A DNA stretch of 64,000 nucleotides from Microscillaceae bacterium (GCA_025054775.1 JANWZA010000002.1:1-64000); one strand, 5' to 3'. Shown: positions 1 through 9,867, numbered from the stretch's first letter. Notes: generated by a model from the sequence alone, not told the origin. Numbers and translations are program-made.

Positions 1-239
1 AAAATTTCACTTGCTTTTTTTACAGGTGTAGAATAAATGGCATTAGCATCATGCGAAACTACGTGCTGAGCGTCATAACGTTTGTCTATACTTGGCTTAA
101 AAATTTGTACCTGTTTACGTGCCAATTTTGCTCTTTTAAGCCTGCGAATCAACTCCTCGGTTTTGCCCGAAAACATACAGCCCGCAATTACTTCTATGCT
201 TCCTGTACTTTGCTTTTGTGTTATATTTTCTACCGACAT
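1..239 (-). CDS. tdk: Thymidine kinase, N-terminal part (cut by window edge)
   Basis: Seventy-nine codons are visible, reading leftward from an ATG at 239; the rest lies outside the window. The product phosphorylates thymidine with ATP in the pyrimidine salvage pathway in the cytoplasm. Residues 20-27 read GCMFSGKT, the P-loop form typical of type II (TK1-like) thymidine kinases, followed by the conserved stretch [10 protein letters not shown] and by FKPSIDKRY about 30 residues on. The family is usually about 190-210 residues, so roughly 40 percent is seen. A promoter-like TATTTTTG sits 27 nt upstream of the ATG. Identification is firm from the P-loop context; the zinc-binding C-terminal part cannot be checked here. 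Confidence 0.93.
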   Translation of the reverse strand, partial: MSVENITQKQSTGSIEVIAGCMFSGKTEELIRRLKRAKLARKQVQIFKPSIDKRYDAQHVVSHDANAIYSTPVKKASEI

Positions 240-582
240 GATGTTGCTGATTTGGATTAGGTAAGCAAAAATAGAGAAAAAATTGTATTTAGTTATAGTT
301 GGTAAGATAGCAGTATGAAGGTAGTGGTGTACATGATATCTTGAAATAGCTACAAAATTTGTTTAGATATAGGATATCAGAAGTATAATTGATCATGAAA
401 CTACGTAATATGAACCGTTGCCGAGTAAAAACTCAATCTTCTGTTTATTACTTTCACGTTTGCACCATTTTTAAGAATGGAGTAATATAAAAAAAGCTAA
501 TAAAATTTGCATGCTGCACAAAAAACATATAAATTGCAAGATCAAAAAAGGCTACCAATTTAATTGCTCATACACCAAAACT
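240..582. other. Intergenic region between divergent tdk and response regulator
   Basis: This AT-rich stretch separates two divergently transcribed genes and has no convincing coding potential. It holds the tdk promoter candidate on the minus strand. On the plus strand CACGTTTG at 455-462 resembles a -7 element for the response regulator but has no TTG at the expected distance. I see no terminator, repeat or RNA gene here. Confidence 0.6.
266..273 (-). promoter_or_regulatory. Candidate -7 promoter element for tdk
   Basis: The minus strand reads TATTTTTG, matching the Bacteroidota -7 consensus TAnnTTTG, 27 nt upstream of the tdk ATG. No TTG was found at the usual 17-23 bp further upstream, so only half of the promoter is supported. 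The motif can occur by chance in AT-rich DNA; the spacing to the start codon, shared with guaB, ruvA and others in this window, is the main support. Confidence 0.4.
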
Positions 583-1743
583 ATGGCAAAAATTCTCATT
601 ATTGACGATGACGATAAAATTCGTTTCGCTTTGAGAGATATTTTAGAATATGAAAACTACCAAGTAGAAGAGGCAAGAAACGGTGAGGAGGCACTAGAAA
701 TGCTTAAAAATAATGACTATGATGTGGCTTTTTGTGATATAAAAATGCCCAAGATGGATGGAATGGAACTCTTGGATAAAGCCTTAGAACTGGGCAAAGA
801 TACACAATACATTATGCTCTCTGCTCACGGAACTATCAAAACCGCCGTAGAGGCTACCAAAAAAGGGGCCTATGATTTTATTACCAAACCTCCTGATATT
901 CAACGTATTTTAGTCTCTGTTCGCAATGCTTTGGATAAGACTAACCTGGTAACTGAAAGTAAGCACTTAAAGAAAAAAGTCCTTAAAAGTATTGATATTG
1001 TAGGAAACTCCGAAGCCATTAGGCGCGTCAAAGAGGATATTGAAAAAGTAGCCCCTACCGATGCACGTGTTCTTATTACAGGTCCTAATGGCTCAGGCAA
1101 GGAACTTGTAGCTAAATGGATACATGCCAAAAGCCACCGCAGTAATAAACCCTTGATTGAAGTCAATTGTGCTGCAATCCCTAGTGAACTGATTGAAAGC
1201 GAACTCTTTGGACACGAAAAAGGCTCGTTTACTTCGGCTATCAAACAACGTGTAGGAAAGTTTGAACAAGCTAACGGAGGGACGCTCTTTCTTGATGAAA
1301 TTGGCGATATGAGCCTTTCAGCACAAGCCAAAGTGTTACGAGCCTTGCAGGAAGGAAAAATTACGCGTGTAGGAGGCGACAAGGAAATCAGCGTAAATGC
1401 ACGGGTGATTGCTGCTACTAATAAAGACCTTCGTAAGGAGATTCAGGAAGGTAATTTCAGAGAAGACCTTTACCATAGGTTGAGCGTTATTATTATACAC
1501 GTACCACCACTCAATGACCGACGCGAGGATATTCCACTCTTGATAGATAAATTTTTGAAAGATATTGCCGAAGAGTATGGCGCTGCACCTAAAAGAATGA
1601 GTCCAAGTGCCATAGAATATTTGCAACAACTAGACTGGACGGGTAATATTCGTGAACTTAGAAATGTAGTGGAACGATTAGTCATCATGAGTAATGGTTC
1701 AGAAATTACCGAAGCTATTGCAAGGCAATATTCTATGAAATAA
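583..1743 (+). CDS. NtrC-like sigma-54-dependent response regulator without C-terminal HTH
   Basis: The product has 386 residues. An N-terminal receiver domain (about 1-120) carries the acidic cluster D8-D11, phospho-acceptor Asp52 in FCDIKMPKMDG, and a conserved Lys in FITKPP. An AAA+ sigma-54 activator domain follows, with Walker A GPNGSGKE at 167-174 and Walker B around LFLDEIGD near 235. The sigma-54 contact loop, canonically GAFTGA, reads GSFTSA at 214-219. The protein stops right after the AAA+ C-terminal helices, so the Fis-type DNA-binding helix-turn-helix usual in NtrC proteins is absent. I chose the ATG at 583 because MAKILIIDDD is the normal receiver start; the 24 codons upstream look non-coding. 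No partner histidine kinase lies nearby. It presumably activates sigma-54 transcription without binding a specific enhancer, or with a partner; this is inference. Confidence 0.88.
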   Translation: MAKILIIDDDDKIRFALRDILEYENYQVEEARNGEEALEMLKNNDYDVAFCDIKMPKMDGMELLDKALELGKDTQYIMLSAHGTIKTAVEATKKGAYDFITKPPDIQRILVSVRNALDKTNLVTESKHLKKKVLKSIDIVGNSEAIRRVKEDIEKVAPTDARVLITGPNGSGKELVAKWIHAKSHRSNKPLIEVNCAAIPSELIESELFGHEKGSFTSAIKQRVGKFEQANGGTLFLDEIGDMSLSAQAKVLRALQEGKITRVGGDKEISVNARVIAATNKDLRKEIQEGNFREDLYHRLSVIIIHVPPLNDRREDIPLLIDKFLKDIAEEYGAAPKRMSPSAIEYLQQLDWTGNIRELRNVVERLVIMSNGSEITEAIARQYSMK

Positions 1744-2154
1744 TAGAAAATTATCTTCGTTATCTGTTTTTGCTATCTTATCTGTTATATTTTTGTGAAT
1801 ACTCGGGGAGTGTGTAGAAGAATTTAATAAAACTTCATTACAAAATAAAATTTGATAGATTGTAAGCAAAGAGCAAAAAAGTCAGTATAATTAGCAAATA
1901 AAATTACTCGTGAATTTTACAATGTTGCAATAAAACTTATCAAACCCAAAGGTTTAGTATCAGGCAAGTAGTAGTTCAGTTTCCTAACCGTGGTAAGGTA
2001 AGCTGAAAATAGAATAGTGCAAAGTAGAGGTGAGTTTCATTAAAATTAAAAAGAAAAGAGTTTAATAGCAGATAAAAGCTATTAAATAAGCCATAATAAA
2101 AATTATTAAAAAACCTCTAATAAAAAATTTATCCAAATAAAGACAAGTTTTTAG
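1744..2154. other. Intergenic region with no recognised feature
   Basis: This 411-nt AT-rich gap lies between two plus-strand genes. I found no open frame with plausible composition, no terminator hairpin with a T-run and no complete promoter. The short imperfect dyad CCTAACCGTGGTAAGG near 1984 is too small to interpret. Confidence 0.5.
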
Positions 2155-2631
2155 ATGAATTTGAATCCTATCCGAAGGTTATATGCAGAGGCAGCAAACT
2201 CGCAAAGTAAAGCTGATGAGCTGGCAAAATTATTAGCCCAAGCGGACTCTAAAAATCCAACAATTATTGCCTACAAGGGTATCGTTGAGGCTTACAAAGC
2301 TAAGTATGCTCTCAATCCTTTGAGTAAATTAAGCCATATTCAAGAGGCAAATAAATATTTCAAGCAAGCCGTAGAAGCAGAACCTGACAATATTGAAATA
2401 CGATTTTTGCGTTTCACTATTCAACTCAACACACCTGCTGTTTTGGGATTAGATAAGGAATTAAACGAAGATCGTAAGGTTATTTTAGCAAATATTCAGT
2501 ACTCAGGCATAGAAAATATTATGAAAAAAGCCATTGCTGAATATCTTATCAAAAGTGGTAAATGTTCTGAAACTGAAAAACAATTTTTACAAGATTTAAT
2601 ACCCCAATTAGCCGAAAGCCATGAAAAATAG
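2155..2631 (+). CDS. Hypothetical helical (TPR-like) protein
   Basis: The 158-residue product is predicted to be mostly alpha-helical, with a region resembling tetratricopeptide helices (YKGIVEAYKAKYA at about 40-52 and ANKYFKQAVEAEPDN at about 65-79). It has no signal peptide and no membrane segment, so it is probably cytoplasmic. An in-frame TAG lies immediately before the ATG, which fixes the start. Its last 11 nt overlap the next gene, so the two are translationally coupled and likely act together. I do not recognise a characterised family; the TPR assignment rests on pattern only. Confidence 0.75.
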   Translation: MNLNPIRRLYAEAANSQSKADELAKLLAQADSKNPTIIAYKGIVEAYKAKYALNPLSKLSHIQEANKYFKQAVEAEPDNIEIRFLRFTIQLNTPAVLGLDKELNEDRKVILANIQYSGIENIMKKAIAEYLIKSGKCSETEKQFLQDLIPQLAESHEK

Positions 2632-3217
2632 TATTCTAATCCTCTTGTTTTTGATTGTGCTTATCGTAGTTCTTTTATTTGCTTACCAAACCCTTAAAGA
2701 AGATTTGAAACAGCTGTTTCTTGCACAACCTACCAAAGTAGAAATTACGCATAATACCGTACTTAAAGAAATAGAGGCTATGGGGAAACTGGAATTGGTA
2801 AAATATAAATTTCGTGATGTGATAGAGTACAAAGTAGAATACAGCTGGCTTCCTGATTCTAAAGCTATATTAATTATTGCAGGTGAGGCAGTAGCTTGTA
2901 TGGATTTGTCTAAGATCAAAGAACAAGACATTCAAGAACGAGGTGATACGCTTACTATTCAATTGCCTTCGCCTGAAATTTGTTTTTCCAAAGTCAATCA
3001 TCAAGAGTCCAAAGTATATGATACAGAATATACCTATTTCCAAGAGGCAGAGTTGATAGATGAGGCTTACAAAGAGGCAGAGAAACAGATCAAAAATATA
3101 GCTGTTAAATCAGATATTTTACTACAAGCCGAAAAAAATGCTATTCAACTGCTTAAACCACTTTTTGAACAGATAAGCAAAAAGCGTGTGTTCTTAAAAA
3201 TAGCAAAACCAAGTTAG
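2621..3217 (+). CDS. DUF4230 domain membrane-anchored protein
   Basis: The 198-residue product begins with one hydrophobic segment (about 4-22, ILILLFLIVLIVVLLFAY), an N-in anchor or uncleaved signal. The rest matches what I know of DUF4230: a beta-rich part with AGEAVACMDLSKI and DTLTIQLPSPEI, then a long helix rich in Glu, Lys and Ala and a short C-terminal segment. DUF4230 proteins are widespread, membrane-attached and of unknown function. The start overlaps the preceding TPR-like gene by 11 nt, and a YceI-family gene begins 17 nt after its stop, so a three-gene operon is likely. Confidence 0.85.
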   Translation: MKNSILILLFLIVLIVVLLFAYQTLKEDLKQLFLAQPTKVEITHNTVLKEIEAMGKLELVKYKFRDVIEYKVEYSWLPDSKAILIIAGEAVACMDLSKIKEQDIQERGDTLTIQLPSPEICFSKVNHQESKVYDTEYTYFQEAELIDEAYKEAEKQIKNIAVKSDILLQAEKNAIQLLKPLFEQISKKRVFLKIAKPS

Positions 3218-3234
3218 TTTTCGCTCTTGCAATT

Positions 3235-3780
3235 ATGAAAATGGGTTTTAGCGGATTGGTGATAAGTATATTTTTAGTTTTGACAAAATTCGCTTTTGCT
3301 CAACAAAAACCAATGCGAGTAAAATCATACACAATTGCTTTCAAAATCAAGAACTTTGGCTTTTATGTAGAAGGAACCTTGCAGGGACTGGAAAGCGAAA
3401 TTATCTTCTTGCCCAAAGAATTAGAAAAAAGTAGTATTATTGCCTCTGTAAAAACTGCCACTATCAACACTAACAACTCACTCCGTGACAATCACCTACA
3501 AAAATCCGATTACTTTGATGCTGTAAAGTATCCTAAAATTAGTATGAAATCTAAGAAGGTGGTTGCTTTGCAAAATGGCAGTTTTATAGGTTATTTTGAC
3601 CTAACTATCAAGGGCAAAACGAAAGAAGTGAAAGTACCTTTTACCTACAAGGAAAATAATCAAACCGCCACTTTTCAAGGGAATTTTACCATCAATCGAC
3701 GCGACTTTGGCGTAGGTGGGAGTAGCATTATTTTAGGAGACGAGGTCGTGGTTAATATAAAAGTTGAGACAGAGTTGTAA
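3235..3780 (+). CDS. Exported YceI-family protein
   Basis: The 181-residue precursor has a signal peptide ending near FAFAQQ (about residue 23), so the mature protein is exported, probably to the periplasm. The body follows the YceI lipocalin-like pattern: SYTIAFKIKNFGF near the start, the central SLRDNHLQKSDYFDAVKYP and the C-terminal INRRDFGVGG. YceI proteins bind long amphipathic molecules such as polyisoprenoids in a hydrophobic tube; the ligand here is unknown. A second, lipoprotein-type YceI lies at 51824-52534. Two ATGs, at 3235 and 3241, are possible starts. Confidence 0.88.
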   Translation: MKMGFSGLVISIFLVLTKFAFAQQKPMRVKSYTIAFKIKNFGFYVEGTLQGLESEIIFLPKELEKSSIIASVKTATINTNNSLRDNHLQKSDYFDAVKYPKISMKSKKVVALQNGSFIGYFDLTIKGKTKEVKVPFTYKENNQTATFQGNFTINRRDFGVGGSSIILGDEVVVNIKVETEL

Positions 3781-3854
3781 GGTATTTTTGAATACAACTA
3801 AAAATTTTTAGAAAAAAAAACTGCAAAAAATTAGGAAAACTCAAAAATAAAACT

Positions 3855-3862
3855 TACCTTTG
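3855..3862 (+). promoter_or_regulatory. Candidate -7 promoter element for the RRM gene
   Basis: TACCTTTG matches TAnnTTTG exactly and lies 16 nt before the leader hairpin of the RRM gene. The upstream partner is weak: a TTA(GG) rather than TTG about 21 bp upstream. If used, transcription would start near 3869, so the full hairpin would be in the messenger leader. Confidence 0.45.
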
Positions 3863-3878
3863 TAGAAATCATTGTTGT

Positions 3879-3944
3879 AAGCTCTTTGCTCAAATCTTGT
3901 TTTGACTTTGTAGCTTAACATACAACGATTTGAGCAGAGAGCTT
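3879..3944 (+). promoter_or_regulatory. Long hairpin in the 5' leader of the RRM gene
   Basis: AAGCTCTTTGCTCAAATC at 3879-3896 pairs with GATTTGAGCAGAGAGCTT at 3927-3944. All 18 positions pair in RNA, one of them as G-U. The 30-nt loop can add TTGT/ACAA pairs across a one-base bulge. The stem ends 36 nt before the start codon and is not followed by a T-run long enough for a normal terminator. It may be a regulatory leader, for example temperature-responsive or autoregulatory, or a stability element; this is inference. Confidence 0.7.
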
Positions 3945-3980
3945 TTGTTATTTTGTAGTAATTCTTTTCTTTTATCTTAA

Positions 3981-4322
3981 ATGAACATTTATGTATCAAA
4001 CATCGCTTTTTCCATAAGCGAAGAGGAATTAGAGCAGCAATTTGCTGAATTTGGTAGTGTTAGTTCTGTCAAAATCATTGTTGATCGTGAAACTGGACGT
4101 TCTAAGGGCTTCGGCTTTGTAGAAATGGACAGTGATGAGGAGGCTCACCGAGCTATCAACGGATTGAATGGTAAGACTTTGAAAGGTAGAGACCTTCAAG
4201 TAAAAAAAGCCTTCCCACGTAAAGAAAGCAGTTTTGAAAGCCGTGGCAATGGTAGTTACAAAAAGAATAGCAATAGTAACTATCGCAGTAATGGCAACAG
4301 CAATTTTTCAAAATGGAAATAA
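3981..4322 (+). CDS. RRM-domain RNA-binding protein
   Basis: The 113-residue protein has one RNA recognition motif over about residues 1-80. RNP2 is IYVSNI at 2-7 and RNP1 is KGFGFVEM near 42-49, with the aromatic residues that stack on RNA bases. The tail (about 85-113) is rich in Ser, Asn, Gly and Arg and low in complexity, as in glycine-rich RNA-binding proteins. Such small RRM proteins are abundant in Bacteroidota and Cyanobacteria and are often cold-responsive; their targets are mostly unknown. The leader carries a large hairpin and the gene is followed by a strong terminator, so it is monocistronic. Confidence 0.95.
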   Translation: MNIYVSNIAFSISEEELEQQFAEFGSVSSVKIIVDRETGRSKGFGFVEMDSDEEAHRAINGLNGKTLKGRDLQVKKAFPRKESSFESRGNGSYKKNSNSNYRSNGNSNFSKWK

Positions 4323-4439
4323 AAGGCACGTATCTTAGATGTGAAAATCCCCTGCTAATTTATAGCATAAGGATAAAATTATGATATGTGGTTGAATTAT
4401 CGTTTATTGCTAAACCTTATAGCATTTTGGCATTTGTTA

Positions 4440-4469
4440 GAGGCTATCCACAAATAGCCTCTTTTTTTT
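4440..4469 (+). terminator. Rho-independent terminator after the RRM gene
   Basis: GAGGCTAT at 4440-4447 pairs perfectly with ATAGCCTC at 4454-4461 around a 6-nt loop and is followed directly by eight T residues. It ends the RRM transcript just before the convergent gene on the minus strand. Confidence 0.9.
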
Positions 4470-4497
4470 CAATGTTTTTTATCACTCTCTTTATTTT

Positions 4498-5424
4498 TTA
4501 TCTTACCTCAAAACTCCCTGTTCCGATTTTCTTGCCCTCACTATAAATTTCTACAGAGTATCTCCCTATCTTGAAATCTTTATCTTTATTGTAAACAAAT
4601 TTAACTGTTTGCTGCGAATTGTCAAATAAAATTTGTTGCCGTTGAGTATAATACATGGCTTGCCCATTCACGGGGAATTGCCCACCTCCTGCCGAAGGGT
4701 TGTAGAGGATAAGTCCGTCAGGTTCTATGAGGCGCATCATTAGGTCTTTTGTACCGATTTTCGCTAATTTATTGTCAGCGAGAGTAAAAATAATTTCTAG
4801 GCGGTCAATATCTTTATTTTTATAGACTCCTCCACCTTTAATTTTTCCGCGTGAGTTTACCGCGTTGATGGTCAGGTTCTCTGCTTTAAGCACAGAGGCA
4901 TCAGCTAATTTTTCTTCAACTTTTTCTTGTCTTTGTTTGTATTCTGTAACTGCCCCAATAAGCTCATTTTTTTCATTTTTTAGTTTTGTGTTTTGTTCGT
5001 ATAGTTCGTCTGCTATTTGTTTTAGTCGTTCCATTTCTTTATCCTTGCGGATAAGTAGTTCTTCATATGCCTTAATTTTTTCTTGGTATTCTTTGATTTG
5101 ATTTTGCGAAAGTTGTTGATTAGTTTGTAGTTGTTTGATATAGTTATCTACTTTTTCCTTCTCTGCAGAGAGCGAGTCAAAATCAATTTGCAAGCTCTTA
5201 GCACGTTCAATTTGCTTGGCTAATTGTGCTGAAATAGAGTCTAATTTGATTTTCATTTGCATTTGCTCTTGTTTTTGTTTATCTATTACTTGGTCTTTGA
5301 GGGCAAGTTCTTTTTTGTTGTTTTCTACCAAGAAATAGATTAGAAACATATTCAAGAGTGCTAGAACGATAATAAAGGCAATTAAAATAATTCTGTTGTT
5401 GGCTTGCTTCTTTGCGTCTGACAT
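4498..5424 (-). CDS. Membrane-anchored coiled-coil protein, unknown function
   Basis: The 308-residue product has a short cytoplasmic start, one membrane segment at about 12-33 (IILIAFIIVLALLNMFLIYFL), a long coiled coil at about 40-180 rich in Lys, Glu and Gln, and a beta-rich C-terminal domain of about 120 residues (from LTINAVNSRGKIKGGG). The topology places the coiled coil and globular domain outside the inner membrane. Similar Bacteroidota proteins are sometimes labelled chromosome-partitioning from the coiled coil alone; I see no support for that. The gene starts 50 nt after the acyltransferase gene ends and shares its direction, so the two are probably cotranscribed. Confidence 0.82.
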   Translation of the reverse strand: MSDAKKQANNRIILIAFIIVLALLNMFLIYFLVENNKKELALKDQVIDKQKQEQMQMKIKLDSISAQLAKQIERAKSLQIDFDSLSAEKEKVDNYIKQLQTNQQLSQNQIKEYQEKIKAYEELLIRKDKEMERLKQIADELYEQNTKLKNEKNELIGAVTEYKQRQEKVEEKLADASVLKAENLTINAVNSRGKIKGGGVYKNKDIDRLEIIFTLADNKLAKIGTKDLMMRLIEPDGLILYNPSAGGGQFPVNGQAMYYTQRQQILFDNSQQTVKFVYNKDKDFKIGRYSVEIYSEGKKIGTGSFEVR

Positions 5425-5474
5425 AATCTTGCTATTTGAGTTGTGCTATTTTATTTTTTGGTTTTATATGGATA

Positions 5475-6113
5475 TTATTTTTTTACTGCTTGTGCGGGGT
5501 TTCCGAATACTGTAGAATTTTCCTCTACATTTTGGATAACCACTGAACCTGCTCCGATGCGAGCATTTCTTCCTACTTTAATTCCTGCTACTAGCACTGC
5601 CCCTGCCCCGATAAAAGCGTCTTGCTCAATTTCTACTTCTGCTCCGATAACGGCTCGCGCTCCGATTTGCACAAAATCACCGATGCGTGCCTTGTAGTCA
5701 ATTAACGCTCCTGCATAAAGGATAACATGACTACCTATTTGCACGTTGGTATTGAGTATTACTCCCATGTTTATGAAATTGCCATGGCCTAAGGTGATAT
5801 TAGCGGCTAGTTGGGCTTGTGCGTGAATAGCATTGATAGGTACGTATTTATACTTTTCTAAAAGCATTTTTATCAAATGCTTGCGAACTTTGTTATCATC
5901 TACTGCAACAAATGCTTCACACTTTTTGCCAATTAACTTTAGGTAGCCGTGGTCTTCGGTGTCGCTCAATACAGGTACAAAATTGATTTCAGTACCTTTG
6001 AGTTTGGGATTATCATCTAGAAATCCATATACAATTATCTGGTTGCTATTAAAAATATCTAGAGCTAATTCTCCCAAAGGCGATGCACCTAATATTAACA
6101 CGGGATTTCCCAT
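5475..6113 (-). CDS. NeuD/PglD-family sugar O-acyltransferase
   Basis: The 212-residue enzyme has an N-terminal Rossmann-like PglD_N domain (about 1-85, opening with PVLILGASPLGELALDIF) and a C-terminal left-handed beta-helix made of hexapeptide repeats (for example GDFVQIGARAVIGAEVEI and GRNARIGAGSVVIQ). Family members transfer acetyl or similar groups from a CoA donor to amino sugars used in surface glycans. No other glycan genes are adjacent, so the substrate is open. The gene has its own promoter candidate upstream and appears to lead a two-gene transcript with the coiled-coil membrane protein. Confidence 0.87.
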   Translation of the reverse strand: MGNPVLILGASPLGELALDIFNSNQIIVYGFLDDNPKLKGTEINFVPVLSDTEDHGYLKLIGKKCEAFVAVDDNKVRKHLIKMLLEKYKYVPINAIHAQAQLAANITLGHGNFINMGVILNTNVQIGSHVILYAGALIDYKARIGDFVQIGARAVIGAEVEIEQDAFIGAGAVLVAGIKVGRNARIGAGSVVIQNVEENSTVFGNPAQAVKK

Positions 6114-6147
6114 ATATCTTTAGTATAAGTTATTGACAATTAGACCG

Positions 6148-6178
6148 CAAATTTAATGCTTTTTGCCAAAGTAGTCAA
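6148..6178 (-). promoter_or_regulatory. Bacteroidota-type promoter for the acyltransferase operon
   Basis: On the minus strand TTG (6178-6176) and TAAATTTG (6155-6148) are separated by 20 bp, matching TTG-N17-23-TAnnTTTG. The -7 element lies about 35 nt upstream of the acyltransferase ATG. Confidence 0.6.
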
Positions 6179-6220
6179 AGTAACTTCTAAACTAAAAATC
6201 AGGACTGACTATGTTAAGAT

Positions 6221-8281
6221 TTATGTGGGTTTGAATTTAACTACTAATGCCGTAAAATCATCGTGAATTTCTGTATTGTTTACAAAAGTTTTAATTTGCT
6301 TGTAAATACCTCTAATGATTTCGCGTGCTGTGGCATTAGCTTGTGCTTGTAAAAAATCTCTTAACCGGTCGTAACCATACTCCTCGCCTTGTTGGTTACG
6401 TGCTTCGTTTACGCCATCAGTATAGAGAAAAAGTATGTCGTGAGGTTTATACGAAATTGTTTTTGTTTCTAGAAAATCTCCATATTGTAGCGAATTTCTG
6501 AGCATAGCTAATGCCAAACCTTTGTCTTGTAAGTAACAGGCTTTTTGCGAACAGGCATGGTAATAAAGAGTAGGGACATGCCCTGCTCGTGTGATTTCAA
6601 GTGTTTGTTTTCCAGAGTCAATCAATACTACAGTAGCAGTAAGAAAAGTAGATTTATCTAAACAGTTACTTAGCACTTGGTTAGCAGTAATAAGAAAAGT
6701 ATAAGTATCTAAGCCCAGATGTGCCAAACTTTGGAATATTCCTTTCATTTGTGCCATGCTAAATGCTGCCATGCTACCTTTTCCTGAAACATCTGCCACT
6801 ATGCACATCATATGCAAAGGGCTAATTTGAAAATAGTCATAATAATCACCACCAACTTGGTAGGCCGCTTCTGAGAAACCTGCCATATCAAGGTAAGGGT
6901 GTTTCTCGGGTAAAGCAGGTAAAAGTTTTCGTTGTACGGTGCGGGCAATTTGGATTTCTTGTTTATATCGCTCTGCTTCTAAGGTTTTGGTCAGTAAGCG
7001 TAAGTTAGAGATAGCAATGCTAGTTTGATTGACAAAAGTGTTGATAATACTCAAATCATTGCTAAAGTCGTGTTTTGCTTTTTTGAGCAGGGTCAAAGTT
7101 CCTAGGTGTTTATCATAAGAGTTAAGTGAGGCTACATACACCGAAGCGAAGCCCATTTTTTGTAATTCTTTTTCCCATTCTTGGTTCTTAGTGGAACTTC
7201 CCATAATGCTCAACATACTATCTAATCGGTTTTTGCGTAGCCATGCTTTCAAAGTCTTAACAAACTCCTCGCTTAAGTTTTTAGGAATAATGGCTTGGGG
7301 TGTACCATTTTCATCTAGTATTTCCAGCAGTGCGGCGTCAGCTTCTAAGGTGTTAATAGCAATATCTAGTAAAATTCCATATACTTTCTCCTCTTTATCT
7401 CCTACGCTCAAAACCTGTACTAATCGCTGAAAGCTAACAATCTCTTCATTTCGTTTTTCTAAAACAGGCGTTATAGGTATATTAAACAAGAGCACTAAAA
7501 GTGAGAAAATATTGTAAAAAATACAAAATGAAAAAAGAGCTAACACATAAACGCTATGAGACAGGTCTGTCCAGAGGTAAGGATTAGTGGAATGAATAAT
7601 AAGGGTACGAAAGAAAAATATCAAAAAGAAAGCGATCAATGCTATTAAAGATACTACTTGCCATTGTTGCCCTGTACGTAAATAGGCTATCCATTTCAAA
7701 TTGACTGAGAAGTATAAACCAATTCCTAAGAGTAGAAGAAAACTTGCTAGAAAGAAGAGGTTATCAATGCCTAATTCAAAAAAATTGAATAAGAGGCTAG
7801 CTAAAAGTAAGTATTCAAAAACTTTCCACCAACGTTGTAATTTTTCTACATTTTGATACAATACAAATACTTTCCAAGTAAAAAATATTTGTGTGAGAAA
7901 GAGGGTAGCTAAAGAAACTTGAATGTGGTAAAGCAGATTCATGCTATTAGCTTTCTGCTCGTCAATAGGAGGTTTTTCTAAAAATACGAAAAAAAATTGG
8001 ATAATTAACGAACTTACGAAAGCAATCAGCCCTAAAATAAAAGCATTGCGTAATAGCTTGAAGATATCCTCTATCTTAAATTCTTTAATTTTACCTTGAA
8101 AATAGAAAAAGATTACCAAAAACCATACATTCAGCAACAGCCCTTTGATGTAGAAATTGATAGAGAGGTGCTGCTTGTCGCTAAACCCAAAAATAGCCAA
8201 TAGGTTAATACATAGTAGTAAGAGCCAACTCACTACGTTCACATATAAAAAAATACCAATTGCACTATAGGGTTTATGCAT
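6221..8281 (-). CDS. Membrane GAF-SpoIIE (PPM-type) serine/threonine phosphatase
   Basis: The 686-residue protein begins with about eight membrane segments (within 7-270), followed by a GAF-like sensor domain (about 285-430), a short helical linker and a SpoIIE/PP2C domain (about 465-686). The metal-binding motifs of PPM phosphatases are complete: VGGDYYDYF, VADVSGKG, LYTDGVNEA and HDDFTALVV. Such proteins dephosphorylate regulatory phosphoproteins, often anti-sigma-factor antagonists, in response to a membrane or small-molecule signal. The gene begins only 16 nt after guaB ends and reads the same way, so it is probably cotranscribed with IMP dehydrogenase. No STAS or RsbW gene lies next to it, so its substrate is unknown. 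Confidence 0.9.
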   Translation of the reverse strand: MHKPYSAIGIFLYVNVVSWLLLLCINLLAIFGFSDKQHLSINFYIKGLLLNVWFLVIFFYFQGKIKEFKIEDIFKLLRNAFILGLIAFVSSLIIQFFFVFLEKPPIDEQKANSMNLLYHIQVSLATLFLTQIFFTWKVFVLYQNVEKLQRWWKVFEYLLLASLLFNFFELGIDNLFFLASFLLLLGIGLYFSVNLKWIAYLRTGQQWQVVSLIALIAFFLIFFFRTLIIHSTNPYLWTDLSHSVYVLALFSFCIFYNIFSLLVLLFNIPITPVLEKRNEEIVSFQRLVQVLSVGDKEEKVYGILLDIAINTLEADAALLEILDENGTPQAIIPKNLSEEFVKTLKAWLRKNRLDSMLSIMGSSTKNQEWEKELQKMGFASVYVASLNSYDKHLGTLTLLKKAKHDFSNDLSIINTFVNQTSIAISNLRLLTKTLEAERYKQEIQIARTVQRKLLPALPEKHPYLDMAGFSEAAYQVGGDYYDYFQISPLHMMCIVADVSGKGSMAAFSMAQMKGIFQSLAHLGLDTYTFLITANQVLSNCLDKSTFLTATVVLIDSGKQTLEITRAGHVPTLYYHACSQKACYLQDKGLALAMLRNSLQYGDFLETKTISYKPHDILFLYTDGVNEARNQQGEEYGYDRLRDFLQAQANATAREIIRGIYKQIKTFVNNTEIHDDFTALVVKFKPT

Positions 8282-8297
8282 AGATTTTTGGTAGGGG

Positions 8298-9785
<1,488 letters not shown>

Positions 9786-9794
9786 TTAAGGACA

Positions 9795-9824
9795 CAAAAT
9801 TAGGAAAAAAAGCGATAAAAACAA
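9795..9824 (-). promoter_or_regulatory. Bacteroidota-type promoter for guaB
   Basis: On the minus strand TTG (9824-9822) is followed after exactly 19 bp by TAATTTTG (9802-9795), a full match to the Bacteroidota vegetative promoter. The -7 element is 31 nt upstream of the guaB start codon. Confidence 0.75.
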
Positions 9825-9867
9825 AAAGCCTTTGGTGTTCAACTTGATTTTATTAGTGTGTATTTAT

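Noticed and set aside
51-260. Plus-strand frames at the window start
   Set aside because: They lie opposite thymidine kinase; the minus strand has the P-loop and the right composition.
900-1382. Antisense open frame within the response regulator
   Set aside because: Overlaps a conserved AAA+ domain and shows no protein-like pattern.
583-1743. Sigma-54 (-24/-12) promoters in the window
   Set aside because: I saw no convincing TGGCAC-N5-TTGC match in an intergenic position, so none is reported.
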